Shown here: piece after piece, positions 35,109 through 43,825 of the stretch | Position numbering within the stretch: position 1 is the first letter of the stretch | Layout of the letters: each line of letters starts with the position of its first letter | From: CAZWVA01 sp964636885 | GTDB taxonomy: Bacteria > Desulfobacterota_D > UBA1144 > Nemesobacterales > CSP1-2 | Assembly (NCBI GenBank): GCA_964636885.1 | Contig: CAZWVA010000001.1 | Coordinates: 50,863 to 114,862, forward strand | Reading direction: 5' to 3' | DNA length: 64,000 nt | Notes under the pieces: generated by a model | What the model saw: only the letters and a program-made list of their open reading frames with translations | The model's database searches: none | What the model was told of the DNA's origin: nothing | Position numbers and translations under genes: made by a program

Positions 35109-35686
35109 GTGATACAAGGCAGGAGGAAGGCAAATTAATAGAGGGTCATGAATACGACGGTATTAGAGAACTAAACAATCCGCTTCCTGGCTGGTGGTTA
35201 ATGACCTTTTACATCACCATAATCTTTGCCGTCGTCTACTTCACATATTATCATCTTCTTGGAGGCCCCACGCTCGACCAAGAGCTCGCTCAAAAGATGG
35301 GTGAGATTAAGGCCGCAAGAACCGAGGCGGAGAAGACTAAAGGGGTAAAATCCGAAGAGGAACTCAGGGCCCTTCTTAATAATCGGGAGGTTCTGGCACA
35401 GGGTAAAGCCGAGTTTACCGCAAAGTGTACCCCGTGTCATGGAAACAACGGACAGGGTGTTATCGGGCCGAACCTAACAGATGACTACTGGATACACGGC
35501 GACGGAAGGATTTCCTCAATACTGGGAATCATTAATGAGGGGGTGCCTGACAAGGGAATGCCTCCCTGGAAGGGGGTCATTTCCCCTGATCTTATGGAAA
35601 AGGTGGCGGTATACGTCTACAGCCTTCATGGTACAAACCCTGAAGGGGCAAAACCGCCACAGGGGGTGAAGGTAGAGTACAGATGA
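35105..35686 (+). CDS. ccoP: cbb3 oxidase subunit III, single-heme CcoP
   Basis: 193-residue membrane-anchored cytochrome c that passes electrons to CcoNO. The family N-terminus is intact (HEYDGIRELNNPLPGWWLMT then one helix), a coiled stretch follows (about 60-95), and then there is one heme-c site, CTPCH, with a possible axial methionine in DKGMPPWKGV. Classical CcoP has two hemes in about 300 residues; this one is a short, single-heme form. ATG overlaps the ccoQ stop and its own stop overlaps ccoG. Confidence 0.93.
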   Translation: MSDTRQEEGKLIEGHEYDGIRELNNPLPGWWLMTFYITIIFAVVYFTYYHLLGGPTLDQELAQKMGEIKAARTEAEKTKGVKSEEELRALLNNREVLAQGKAEFTAKCTPCHGNNGQGVIGPNLTDDYWIHGDGRISSILGIINEGVPDKGMPPWKGVISPDLMEKVAVYVYSLHGTNPEGAKPPQGVKVEYR

Positions 35687-37146
35687 AGGTACTGGATCAA
35701 AGGAATCTACCCGAAGAGAGATTGGCCACCCTGGATGAGTCTGGAAAAAGGGTTTATATATTCCCGGCTCAGGTAAAAGGTCTATACAGACGCTGGAGGA
35801 CGATAGTCCAGGTTATCCTCGTTCTTCTTTTTCTCTTTCTCCCATGGGTTAAGATCGGTGGCCACCAGGCGGTGCTTCTGGATATATCCCAGAGAAGGTT
35901 CGCGATCTTTGGTCTGACATTCTGGGCTCACGACGGTCCCCTTATCTTCTTCATACTGGCGGCACTTGCAATAGGGCTTGCCTTTGTAACCGCCATATGG
36001 GGAAGAATCTGGTGTGGTTGGGCCTGTCCACAAACGGTGTTTATAGACGGTATCTTCAGGCGTATCGAGTACTGGGTCATTGGAAGCCACATAAAGCAGA
36101 TAAACCTGGCAAGGTCTCCCTGGAACGGAGAAAAAATCGTCAAGTACTCCATAGTATGGTTTCTCTTTACGGTTGTAAGCCTCGTCATTGCCCACAGCTT
36201 CCTCGCCTATTTTGTAGAGGTCGAGAGACTCGTAGAGATGACTCAACACAGTCCCTACGAGAACTGGACTGTGTTCCTTATAATGGCTTTCATAACGGCG
36301 GTTCTTCTCTTTGACTTCGGGTGGTTCAGGGAACAGTTCTGTATCATCATGTGTCCTTATGGAAGGTTTCAATCCGTGTTAATGGACGACGATTCGCTTA
36401 CCGTTTCTTACGATCCCCGTAGGGGAGAGCCCCGCAGGGGAACGGCAAAGCCGGGGGAGGCTGAAGGAGATTGTATAGACTGTTACAGGTGTGTGATGGT
36501 ATGCCCCACCGGAATAGACATAAGAAGGGGCTTACAGATGGAATGTATCGGCTGTACGGCGTGCATTGACGCATGCGACGAGGTTATGGAGAAAATCGGT
36601 AAGCCAAAGAGGCTTATAAGATACGCCACGGGAAACAGCCTAAAGGGGATAAGATCCAGGGTGCTAAGGCCAAGAGTGGTGATCTATTCCGTGATTCTTG
36701 TTATCGTACTATCTCTATTGGCGATTAACGTTTCAAGGCGTGAGGATATTGTGGTAACCATCTTGAGAGCTCAGGACACGCCATACCAGATCATAATGGA
36801 TGAAGAGGAGGAGGCCGATGAAGGGGATGAAGATGAGAAAAACGGTGATCTAGAGGTCATAAATCACTTTAAAGTCCACCTGAAGAATCAGACCTTTGAT
36901 GATGCCGACCTGGAAATCGTGGTTCCTGAGGTGTGGAGAGAAAAGCACGTTGAGGTCATCTCTCAAACCGATTCTATAGATCTTGAGGCCGGAAGGGACC
37001 TCACTGTTCATTTCTTCATAAAATTCCCAAGCGGAATAACGTCTAAGACTGGAAAACAACCCATAAAGCTCATCTTTATGGATTCCAAAAGGAACCAAAT
37101 AAAATCGGTAAAGGAAATAAATCTTGTCGGACCTAGCTCATTTTAA
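35683..37146 (+). CDS. ccoG: Membrane 4Fe-4S protein CcoG (FixG/RdxA)
   Basis: 487-residue inner-membrane ferredoxin-like protein associated with cbb3 assembly, proposed as a cupric reductase. It has N-terminal helices, GRIWCGWACPQTVFIDGIFR (conserved Cys motif), two 4Fe-4S motifs (CIDCYRCVMVCP and CIGCTACIDACD), a fifth helix (VVIYSVILVIVLSLLAINV) and a C-terminal immunoglobulin-like periplasmic domain. A strongly acidic linker (EEEEADEGDEDEK) is unusual. It overlaps ccoP by 4 bp and the SafE-like gene by 23 bp. Confidence 0.93.
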   Translation: MKVLDQRNLPEERLATLDESGKRVYIFPAQVKGLYRRWRTIVQVILVLLFLFLPWVKIGGHQAVLLDISQRRFAIFGLTFWAHDGPLIFFILAALAIGLAFVTAIWGRIWCGWACPQTVFIDGIFRRIEYWVIGSHIKQINLARSPWNGEKIVKYSIVWFLFTVVSLVIAHSFLAYFVEVERLVEMTQHSPYENWTVFLIMAFITAVLLFDFGWFREQFCIIMCPYGRFQSVLMDDDSLTVSYDPRRGEPRRGTAKPGEAEGDCIDCYRCVMVCPTGIDIRRGLQMECIGCTACIDACDEVMEKIGKPKRLIRYATGNSLKGIRSRVLRPRVVIYSVILVIVLSLLAINVSRREDIVVTILRAQDTPYQIIMDEEEEADEGDEDEKNGDLEVINHFKVHLKNQTFDDADLEIVVPEVWREKHVEVISQTDSIDLEAGRDLTVHFFIKFPSGITSKTGKQPIKLIFMDSKRNQIKSVKEINLVGPSSF

Positions 37147-37843
37147 CCGTTTAGTAAGCGAATGGTCCTTTCTCTCTATTTCGGTTGGCGTATTTATAGC
37201 CAGCGTCCTGGGGAGTTCACATTGCGTGTCTATGTGCGGTCCTATTGCCATCACTGTGAATAACGAGAGCGGATATCTGGGATTCTACCATCTGGGGCGT
37301 TTACTGAGCTATCTCATACTAGGGGCGTTAGCCGGTTCTTTTGGAGGGGCATTGCTTTCAAGTAAATACCAAATTGTCTCAATCTCTTCTGCCGTTCTAA
37401 TATCGGTTTTCTTTATTTTCACGGGCTACAGGCTCATAAGGCAGAAACCCTTGGATCTATTCTTTTTTAAGAAACTGAGTCCCCTTTTATTCACCCCAGC
37501 AAGATGGGCTAGGGCACAGAAACCGGCACTGAAATCACTCACAATCGGTGCTATAAACGGTTTTCTTCCCTGCGGATGGCTTTATGTATTTGTGCTAGGC
37601 TCCATAGCCACGAAAGAACCGCTATATAGCGCCGTACTGCTTGCGGTTTTCTGGTTGGGAACGGTTCCCGCTCTAACCATATTCCCGATCTTTTACAAAA
37701 GGATATTGGGTAGGCTCCCTAGGAGACTAAATCAGATAGCCGGGGTAATCCTCGTAGTCGTTGGATTAGTGAACGTTTTACTCATCGTTCTAACTCGTGT
37801 AATGCCGGTCACCCATTCCATCCACAATATACATCACCATTGA
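37124..37843 (+). CDS. SafE/DsbD_2-family membrane protein
   Basis: 239 residues with about six helices. The signature SSHCVSMCGPIAI near residues 30-42 and the INGFLPCGWLY motif match the sulfite exporter TauE/SafE-like (cytochrome biogenesis) family often found in cbb3 gene clusters, where a copper- or thiol-linked assembly role is suspected. The histidine-rich tail (HSIHNIHHH) could bind metal. TTG at 37124 lies inside ccoG; a later start would remove helix 1. It is probably the last gene of the cco operon. Confidence 0.82.
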   Translation: MSDLAHFNRLVSEWSFLSISVGVFIASVLGSSHCVSMCGPIAITVNNESGYLGFYHLGRLLSYLILGALAGSFGGALLSSKYQIVSISSAVLISVFFIFTGYRLIRQKPLDLFFFKKLSPLLFTPARWARAQKPALKSLTIGAINGFLPCGWLYVFVLGSIATKEPLYSAVLLAVFWLGTVPALTIFPIFYKRILGRLPRRLNQIAGVILVVVGLVNVLLIVLTRVMPVTHSIHNIHHH

Positions 37844-37932
37844 TCAGAGACATTTATGGTGATTCTACGTTGAAATTCGATAACATCGGATTTAAAATAG
37901 ACTAGCCAAAACCTTTTTCAAGGGGAGGAGAT

Positions 37933-38055
37933 ATGGAAAGGGAGAAAAGGGAATTTAAGCCTGTAGGGGCCATGGTCTTTTTCATCTTTATTATAATCCT
38001 TTTTGCCCTTATGTGGTTCTCTGTCTATCTGGTAAATCTCGCCGAGGGGAGGTAG
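37933..38055 (+). CDS. ba3-type oxidase small subunit IIa
   Basis: 40-residue single-helix protein starting MEREKREFKPVGAMVFFIFI and ending VYLVNLAEGR. GGAGGAG stands just before the ATG, and it ends 3 bp before the subunit II gene. Its size, single helix and place at the head of the ba3 operon match cytochrome ba3 subunit IIa, which supplies the missing first helix of subunit II. It was found below usual gene-length cutoffs. Confidence 0.72.
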   Translation: MEREKREFKPVGAMVFFIFIIILFALMWFSVYLVNLAEGR

Positions 38056-38058
38056 GAG

Positions 38059-38535
38059 ATGAAGGTAGACCCTTTTGAAAAGATCGCTATTTTTGTTGGT
38101 GGCGTGCTTCTGGTCGCCTTTCTCATAGCGATAGTCTATGCCAACTTTGGTTGGGGTATAAAGATCCCCTCATGTGAAGCGGATACGAAGCCCTTTACAA
38201 AGGGGGCCTTCATTGAGAGCGGTCCACGGTCCTACGAGGTGCACATATTGACCAAGATGTGGTATTTCGATATGGGGGATAACAGGAATGAAATCACCAT
38301 TCCCGTTGGCTCAAGGGTAACCTTCTTTGTTACGAGCGGTGATGTCATACACGGTGTTAAGATTCCAAGCAAGAACATAAACATGATGGCCATCCCTGGA
38401 GTGGTCGGTAGACTGGAAACCACATTCGATAAGCCCGGGGAGTACATGGTTATCTGCCATGAGTACTGTGGAATAGGACACCAGGGTATGTATGGGAAGG
38501 TAAGGGTCACCGAAGAGGTGGCCACAGGTAGGTGA
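38059..38535 (+). CDS. ba3-type cytochrome c oxidase subunit II (CuA)
   Basis: 158-residue subunit carrying the binuclear CuA centre that accepts electrons from cytochrome c. It has one N-terminal helix (about 7-30) and a cupredoxin domain. CuA ligands are visible: His in DVIHGVKIP, and Cys/Cys/His/Met in VICHEYCGIGHQGMYGKVRV. The short form with a single helix is typical of ba3 (B-type) oxidases. ATG at 38059 follows GGAGGTAGGAG. The next gene encodes subunit I. Confidence 0.94.
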   Translation: MKVDPFEKIAIFVGGVLLVAFLIAIVYANFGWGIKIPSCEADTKPFTKGAFIESGPRSYEVHILTKMWYFDMGDNRNEITIPVGSRVTFFVTSGDVIHGVKIPSKNINMMAIPGVVGRLETTFDKPGEYMVICHEYCGIGHQGMYGKVRVTEEVATGR

Positions 38536-38561
38536 TGGTATGGTCTTCAAGGAGGGAAGCC

Positions 38562-40196
38562 ATGGACAGAATAAGGTCTTTGACTCTCTGGCATTGGTAT
38601 ATAGGATTTGCGGCTTTATTCCTCGGCCTGTTTTTTGGCTTGAGACAGTCTCTAGCCAGAGCTGGTATCCTGTCTAACTATGATTACTATCAGGGGCTAA
38701 CCCTCCACGGCGTGCTAAATGCCCTGGTTTTTACGATCTTCTTCATAGTTGGGTTCCTCTATCTAACGACTGAGAAATCCCTGAAAAGACCCCTTAAGAC
38801 CTACGGGCTTGCCTGGTTAGGCTTCTGGGTCATTCTCATAGGCACCGTTTTGGCGGCGGTGCCGATACTGACAAAGAGGGCAAGCGTCCTTTATACCTTC
38901 TACCCACCTCTTATGGCCCATCCGAGCTTCTATATAGGGCTTGCATTGGTGGTTGTAGGCTCTTGGATCTCTGCCCTTGTGGTTTTACTTACCTACTTGG
39001 ATTGGAGAAAAGAGAACCCAGGTATGAGAATCCCGCTTATGTTTGTGGCAACCGCTACCACCTACATCCTCTGGTTTATCGCGACAATAGGTGTGGCAAT
39101 CGAGGTTCTTTTTCTCCTTATACCGTGGTCTTTAGGATGGGTGAAGGAAACGAATCCCCTCCTTGCGAGGACCCTCTTTTGGTACTTCGGCCATCCTCTG
39201 GTTTACTTCTGGCTTATGCCCGCCTACCTGACCTGGTATACCATAATGCCTAGGGTAGCGGGCGGTAAGCTCTACAGCGACCCCATGGCTAGGCTTGCCT
39301 TTGTACTCTTTATAGTGTTTTCCATGCCTGTAGGAACCCATCATCAGTTTGCCGACCCAGGTATAAGTACGGATTGGAAAGCCCTCCATACCTTCTTCAC
39401 CTTCCTTGTAACCTTTCCGAGTTTATTGACGGCTTTTAATCTAGCAGCCTCTCTCGAGTATGCGGGAAAAAGCAACGGTGGAAGCGGTCTCTTCGGCTGG
39501 TGGACAAGGTTACCATACGGTGATCCGGTCTTTGCCTGTTTCATCTCGGCCATGGTCCTTTTTATATTCGGTGGGATAAGTGGCATAGTAAACGCCTCTT
39601 ATAACGTGAATATGGTCGTCCACAACACCTCTTTCGTATTCGGCCATTTCCACCTTACAATAGGTTCGGCGGTCTCCCTTACGTTCTTTGGACTCGTCTA
39701 CCTTATCCTTCCTCAGCTATCTAGGAGGGAGCTCTTGAGCAAGAGACTCGCTTTGTTCCAGGCCTATACCTGGCTTTTAGGCATGCTCATATTTTCCTTT
39801 GCAAATATGGCCGCTGGAAGGATGGGGGTTCCTAGGAGAACCGATCTTGGGATCGCCACGTACCATTTCCCACCTATTGTGGATCACCTTGAAAAGGTAT
39901 CGGCCGTAGGTGGTGTTATACTCTATATGAGTTCCCTGATCTTCTATGTGGTGTTTGTTGGAACCCTTTTCTTTGCGAAGAAAAAAGAGGAGGACTCTAT
40001 TACCCTACCCATAACAGAGGCCTATCAAACGGAGGCGGAGGCCCCTAGGATATTCGATAGGTGGAGGGTGTGGATAGGAATTGCGGTCGTTCTCATACTT
40101 ATAGCATACGCACCTGTGTTACAACAGGTCCTCGGCGTCTCGCCGTTTGCTTCCCCAGGATACGATCCAAAATTACCGGTGCCTATACCGAGATAG
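38562..40196 (+). CDS. ba3-type cytochrome c oxidase subunit I
   Basis: 544-residue heme-copper oxidase subunit I with about 13 helices. The CuB histidine and Tyr crosslink region is WYFGHPLVYFWLMPAYL; GTHHQFADPG carries the next two CuB histidines, and FVFGHFHLTIG carries the heme histidines. The sequence follows the B-type (ba3) pattern. The start is ATG at 38562 (MDRIRSLTLWHWYIG), well placed after GGAGGGAAG; a frame-open ATG 30 bp upstream lacks a good ribosome-binding site and overlaps subunit II. Together with the two genes before it, it forms a complete oxidase core. Confidence 0.94.
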   Translation: MDRIRSLTLWHWYIGFAALFLGLFFGLRQSLARAGILSNYDYYQGLTLHGVLNALVFTIFFIVGFLYLTTEKSLKRPLKTYGLAWLGFWVILIGTVLAAVPILTKRASVLYTFYPPLMAHPSFYIGLALVVVGSWISALVVLLTYLDWRKENPGMRIPLMFVATATTYILWFIATIGVAIEVLFLLIPWSLGWVKETNPLLARTLFWYFGHPLVYFWLMPAYLTWYTIMPRVAGGKLYSDPMARLAFVLFIVFSMPVGTHHQFADPGISTDWKALHTFFTFLVTFPSLLTAFNLAASLEYAGKSNGGSGLFGWWTRLPYGDPVFACFISAMVLFIFGGISGIVNASYNVNMVVHNTSFVFGHFHLTIGSAVSLTFFGLVYLILPQLSRRELLSKRLALFQAYTWLLGMLIFSFANMAAGRMGVPRRTDLGIATYHFPPIVDHLEKVSAVGGVILYMSSLIFYVVFVGTLFFAKKKEEDSITLPITEAYQTEAEAPRIFDRWRVWIGIAVVLILIAYAPVLQQVLGVSPFASPGYDPKLPVPIPR

Positions 40197-40205
40197 GGGG
40201 AGAGA

Positions 40206-40778
40206 ATGAAGGGGTTTATAGTTCTACTGTGTATAGTCCTTTGGGCATGTGATTCCGGGCTGCCTATAAAAGGAGAGTTTCCCGATATACCTCTAAGGGA
40301 TCAGGATGGGAGGGAATTCACCTTTTCCCAGCTTAGAGGGAAGGTCTTGGTGGTAAGCTACATATACACCAACTGCCCTGATGTGTGCCACATTATAGGC
40401 GCCAGGATGAACGCGTTTAAGAAGAGATTAGACGAGAGTGGTATAGAGGATAGGGTTTATTTTGTGTCAATAACCCTTGATCCTAAAAGGGATACGCCGG
40501 AGGTACTTAAGGCTCATGCCAAGATGATGAAATTGGATCTTAGCAACTGGGTCTTTGTGACCGGGGATGAGAACGCCATTAATTCAACGATACGGGTGGC
40601 GGGGATGGAGGCTATAAAAGGTCCCATTGAGTACTCCGCAAGCGGCCAGGTTTCCTACTCGATAACCCATATGGACAGAATAAGCCTGGTGGATGAAAGG
40701 GGAAGGATAAGGAAGCACTATAAGGGCAGTGCGTTTGATATGGACGGGCTTTTAAAGGATATAAAGGGTCTCCTATGA
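40206..40778 (+). CDS. Sco1/SenC-family copper chaperone lipoprotein
   Basis: 190-residue thioredoxin-fold protein that delivers copper to CuA. The N-terminus is a lipoprotein signal with LWAC (Cys15). The copper motif is TNCPDVC (Cys57, Cys61), and a conserved histidine sits in SITHMDR near residue 155. KRDTPEVLKAHAK is typical of Sco. It is 9 bp after the oxidase subunit I gene, so it most likely matures this ba3 oxidase. Confidence 0.93.
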   Translation: MKGFIVLLCIVLWACDSGLPIKGEFPDIPLRDQDGREFTFSQLRGKVLVVSYIYTNCPDVCHIIGARMNAFKKRLDESGIEDRVYFVSITLDPKRDTPEVLKAHAKMMKLDLSNWVFVTGDENAINSTIRVAGMEAIKGPIEYSASGQVSYSITHMDRISLVDERGRIRKHYKGSAFDMDGLLKDIKGLL

Positions 40779-40938
40779 CATCCCATGCCGGTTCTTCTAT
40801 CCGTCTTAAATTAAGACGACTTCCGTCAGATTGATCTTATATTTTTTATACACGGCTCTACCCATAGCGTAACGTCTCGGAATCTCCTTTCGATTCAACG
40901 GATATAATTTTACGACACCTGGCTTTTTCCCCAACCCC
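40779..40938. other. Spacer after Sco gene with palindrome
   Basis: A 17-bp palindrome CGTCTTA, AAT, TAAGACG (40802-40818) follows the Sco gene. Its half-site and 3-bp spacer resemble the sigma-54 enhancer-like elements of the region, with another half CGTCAGA at 40824, but no sigma-54 promoter is near. A 37-codon frame on the minus strand ending at 40806 (containing EIPRRYAMGRAVYKKYKI) is not recognised. Confidence 0.35.
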
Positions 40939-41805
40939 TGGAAAAGGAGCGTTGACTTCATAACGACCGGTGAAAGACACGGGGTTATCGAGGTCTTTTA
41001 TCCCGAGGAGAAGGGGTTGGAGCTTGAGGTCATCTTTTAGTGGAAGAGGTAAGCCTTATCAACTCTCTATCGGAGATGGTCTCTTCCTTCCTCGATCGCA
41101 GGGTTATGGAGGATGTCCTTAAAGAGAACCTCGTTAGACTAACAAAAAGGAGGCCGTTACGAATCTATAATCAGCACGGTTACTCGTAGCGTCCATCAGT
41201 CTCTGGATCTTCAAGAGGTGCTTGAAAACGCCGTTAAAGCGATTAGCGAGAACGTGGATGGAGTGGAGAAGTCTCAATCTACCTGGTTGTTGAGAGAGAA
41301 GAGGGGGAAGCCGAGGTACGTTTATTGGCCCCGCCGGAAGGGAAGAGGGGTGGCAATAGGGAACACCCAGGCACTGGAAGCGCTGAGAAGAAGCGAAGGG
41401 AGGTATAGCGACCTCGTTAACGAGGTAAACGGCGGCCTCTTTACGATTGACGATCTCCCAGTTGGACGGGGAGGGCTTATACTCGTAATCGACGACGAGA
41501 TCTCGGTTAGGGAGATTACGAGGGTAACGTTGGAAACATACGGGTATAGGGTAGTTACTGCAAGCGACGGGGCAGAGACAATAACGTTATATGCGAAAAT
41601 AAAATAAGGGGAAGGTAAGGGCTGTCATACTCGATATATGGTGCCTATTATGGTGGACGGCTCCGTTTGCACCAAAGCGCTTAAGAGGATCGACCCTGGG
41701 GTAAATATCATAGCGGTAAGCGGGTTTAAGGAGAACGTTGGGTACGCACTGGTTACCGCTACAGAAGCGGACGCCTTTTTACAGACATACGATCGGCCGT
41801 TGTAA
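40939..41805 (+). pseudogene. Decayed hybrid sensor histidine kinase
   Basis: In successive frames the plus strand gives sensor-kinase pieces: WKRSVDFITTGERHGVIEVF (sensor domain), EEVSLINSLSEMVSSFLDRR, SVHQSLDLQEVLENAVKAIS followed by IYLVVEREEGEAEVRLLAPP (GAF domain), ALEALRRSEGRYSDLVNEVN (start of PAS), then directly LILVIDDEISVREITRVTLE (receiver domain) and, after another shift, IDPGVNIIAVSGFKENVGYA. The histidine-kinase core is missing and stops and frameshifts are many. An intact 129-codon frame inside is only a fragment. The end touches the enhancer element of the next gene. Confidence 0.78.
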
Positions 41806-41824
41806 GATTTTCTTACATCTGACA
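41801..41824 (+). promoter_or_regulatory. 24-bp tripartite enhancer-like element, copy 2
   Basis: TGTAAGA (41801-41807), 3-bp spacer, TCTTACA (41811-41817), then TCTGACA (41818-41824). 43 bp upstream of the sigma-54 promoter of CBS gene 2. The first two halves make a perfect inverted repeat. Confidence 0.75.
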
Positions 41825-41866
41825 TCCCTCTCTTATACAACCACATAGAATGTAAAAGGATTTCAT

Positions 41867-41882
41867 CGGCACCTTTCTTGCA
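41867..41882 (+). promoter_or_regulatory. Sigma-54 promoter of CBS gene 2
   Basis: CGGCACCTTTCTTGCA: GG and GC are spaced exactly as in -24/-12 promoters. The gene starts 54 bp downstream. Confidence 0.75.
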
Positions 41883-41935
41883 CCTTCCCCTTGCGGAAAG
41901 GGCGGGGTTTAGGCTATGAAGGGAGGTGAAAGGAC

Positions 41936-42544
41936 ATGCTTGTAAAGAACTGTATGACTCCGGACCCTATCACCGTAAGGCCGGAGGACGGTGTTAATCG
42001 TACCCTCGATTTACTGAGGAAGAACCGTATCCGCCAGGCTCCTGTGGTTAAAGATGGTAAACTGGTTGGTATCGTTACAGATGGGGATCTGCGCGCCGCC
42101 GTTTTGCGCCAAGGCATTACCACAATAGGCGACGCCATGAGCTCCCCTCCCATTACCATATCCGAGGATGCGACCCTAGAGGGAGCAGCTAAGATGATCC
42201 GCGATTTTAAGTTTAATGCGCTTCCCGTTCTTTCCAGGAGGGGCGAACTCGTAGGGATTATAACCGTTACGGATGTTCTCGATGGGTTGCTAAAGCTTTT
42301 GGGGTTTCACGAGGAGCCCGTTCGGGTCATGGTTAAGATACCGGAGGGTGTGGATGTATATGAGATACTAAAGGTGCTTAAGGTATGCTCTGACAGGATC
42401 GTGTCATTCAGTTCCTCTACAGAGTGCTATGATACCTTCTACTTCTGGCTTATCGGATGTGACTTCGATAGGCTGGATAGAAAGCTCAGGGAAAAGAGAT
42501 TAAACGTTACCGTTAACTACCCTAGAACCCACGACGATAATTGA
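41936..42544 (+). CDS. CBS-domain pair protein 2 with ACT-like tail
   Basis: 202 residues. The first 125 form two CBS motifs (VKNCMTPDPITVRPEDGVNR, RQAPVVKDGKLVGIVTDGDL, then a second pair ending GIITVTDVLDGLL), closely paralogous to CBS protein 1. The C-terminal 65 residues (VRVMVKIPEGVDVYEILKVL and later VSFSSSTE) look like an ACT-type ligand-binding fold. It presumably senses adenine nucleotides and possibly another ligand. ATG at 41936 follows GGGAGGTGA. Convergent with the nos operon (nosY ends 32 bp away). Confidence 0.88.
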   Translation: MLVKNCMTPDPITVRPEDGVNRTLDLLRKNRIRQAPVVKDGKLVGIVTDGDLRAAVLRQGITTIGDAMSSPPITISEDATLEGAAKMIRDFKFNALPVLSRRGELVGIITVTDVLDGLLKLLGFHEEPVRVMVKIPEGVDVYEILKVLKVCSDRIVSFSSSTECYDTFYFWLIGCDFDRLDRKLREKRLNVTVNYPRTHDDN

Positions 42545-42576
42545 CGCTTACCGGGTTCGACCTCGAATCCTACTTA

Positions 42577-43386
42577 TCAAATATCCTTTCTCTCGAAGAT
42601 AAGGATAGCCATAAAGAGTGGGATAAAAAGCCAAGCGAGAAGAACCACCAGAGAAATTACCATGCCCATGGGGCTTCCAAATGTCCTACCCAACACCGCT
42701 CCCGCAGGCCCTACGAGTGCCGCGCTTCCAAGCGACATGATAAAAGTCGTTCTTACCAAATCGGCGGGGTTTAGAAAGAGAAGGGCTATGATTATACCTC
42801 CAAAGGCGAGGGTTAGGCCTACCAGGATAAAATCGTATATGATTACAAACCAGAACCAGAGCATGAAACTTATCCCAATAGACCTTGCCTTCTCTCCTAA
42901 GGCTATTGAGACGAGGGAGGCGATTGAGAGGAAGATGAGGGAGAGTAAAACGGAGAGAAGAACAAGGAACAGGAAGTGTGAGCTCTCCTCGTAGCCTATG
43001 TTTAAACCGAGGATAAAACCTGCCGAGATAAAACCAAGAAGAAGGGTCGCCGTAACGGCCGTTCCGAGGCCGAGATACTTTCCCAACACAGCCTCTTTTC
43101 GACTAATGGGTTGAATTAAGAGCAGCTCCCACGACTCCCTTGCCCCGGTGAAGCTATTTGCCCCCATTATAAGCGCCATAAGGGGAACGAGGATTAGGAC
43201 TAGGTTTAGCAGGCTTACGGCGGGTTTCAAGAACGTGTTACCCCCGCCTCCTATGATTCCAGAATAGGACACGGTTGAGTCGAGAAGGATAAAAAGAAGG
43301 GCAAAAAAGAAAAACCACCTGTTTCTTATGGCGTCCAGAAACTCCCTTTTGGCGATTACGTAAACGATTCTAATATCGGTATCCAT
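42577..43386 (-). CDS. nosY: NosY ABC-type permease
   Basis: 269-residue membrane subunit of the NosFY transporter required for assembly of the CuZ cluster of nitrous-oxide reductase. It has six helices and family features such as VYVIAKREFLDAIRNRWFFF at the N-terminus and FTGARESWELLLIQPISRKE after the second helix. It starts within the 3' end of nosL (17-bp overlap) and is the last gene of the nos operon. Confidence 0.92.
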   Translation of the reverse strand: MDTDIRIVYVIAKREFLDAIRNRWFFFFALLFILLDSTVSYSGIIGGGGNTFLKPAVSLLNLVLILVPLMALIMGANSFTGARESWELLLIQPISRKEAVLGKYLGLGTAVTATLLLGFISAGFILGLNIGYEESSHFLFLVLLSVLLSLIFLSIASLVSIALGEKARSIGISFMLWFWFVIIYDFILVGLTLAFGGIIIALLFLNPADLVRTTFIMSLGSAALVGPAGAVLGRTFGSPMGMVISLVVLLAWLFIPLFMAILIFERKDI

Positions 43387-43825
43387 GCCTTTCCTTCCAG
43401 TCCATCTTAAGAAGGGATTCGAGACGCATGGCCTTGCCTCCGGTTTTATCCGCCGTTTCTTTTGCCTTGATCGGGTCCTTAAACGCTATGATCCCGTATC
43501 CCATGGGCGTGTGGATCTCAGGGGAGATAACGAAGTGGGCTTCCTCTCCCTTTATCCACGTTGCGCCACCAAAATCCATTACCCAGAAGCGGGTTTTCTC
43601 GGGGCTAAGATTATTGGCTTGGGCGTAGGCAAACATGCACCCTATGTCATCGAATTTATGGGCTTTTCCCTTATCTATGATCTCCGCGGAATAACGAAAG
43701 TCACTTATAATCATTCGACAGTTTTCACACATGTCTATTCCCCTATTTATGGGAACGGGGGAGTCATTTGATCGACAACCCGCTATAAGTAACAGGGAAA
43801 AAAGAGGGATCGCTATCCTATAAAT
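43370..43825 (-). CDS. nosL: NosL copper-chaperone lipoprotein, apparent ATT start
   Basis: Outer- or inner-membrane lipoprotein that delivers Cu(I) for NosZ maturation. The body starts DMCENCRMIISDFRYSAEII with the copper-binding motif M-C-x-x-C-x-M, then KFDDIGCMFAYA. The first in-frame ATG (43732) would remove the signal peptide. Upstream in frame lies a clear lipoprotein signal, YRIAIPLFSLLLIAGC, with no ATG, GTG or TTG. ATT at 43825-43823, nine bases after GGAGG (43839-43835), gives M-Y-R and then the hydrophobic stretch. I take ATT as the start; ATA at 43816 is an alternative. It overlaps nosF by 8 bp. Confidence 0.85.
   Translation of the reverse strand: MYRIAIPLFSLLLIAGCRSNDSPVPINRGIDMCENCRMIISDFRYSAEIIDKGKAHKFDDIGCMFAYAQANNLSPEKTRFWVMDFGGATWIKGEEAHFVISPEIHTPMGYGIIAFKDPIKAKETADKTGGKAMRLESLLKMDWKERHGYRY

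Noticed and set aside
37844..37932. FNR/CRP-like box before the ba3 operon
   Set aside because: TTGAA...ATAA spacing is wrong for TTGAT-N4-ATCAA.
40806..40920. Minus-strand frame containing EIPRRYAMGRAVYKKYKI
   Set aside because: No start, ribosome-binding site or recognised family; 37 codons are too few to call a gene.
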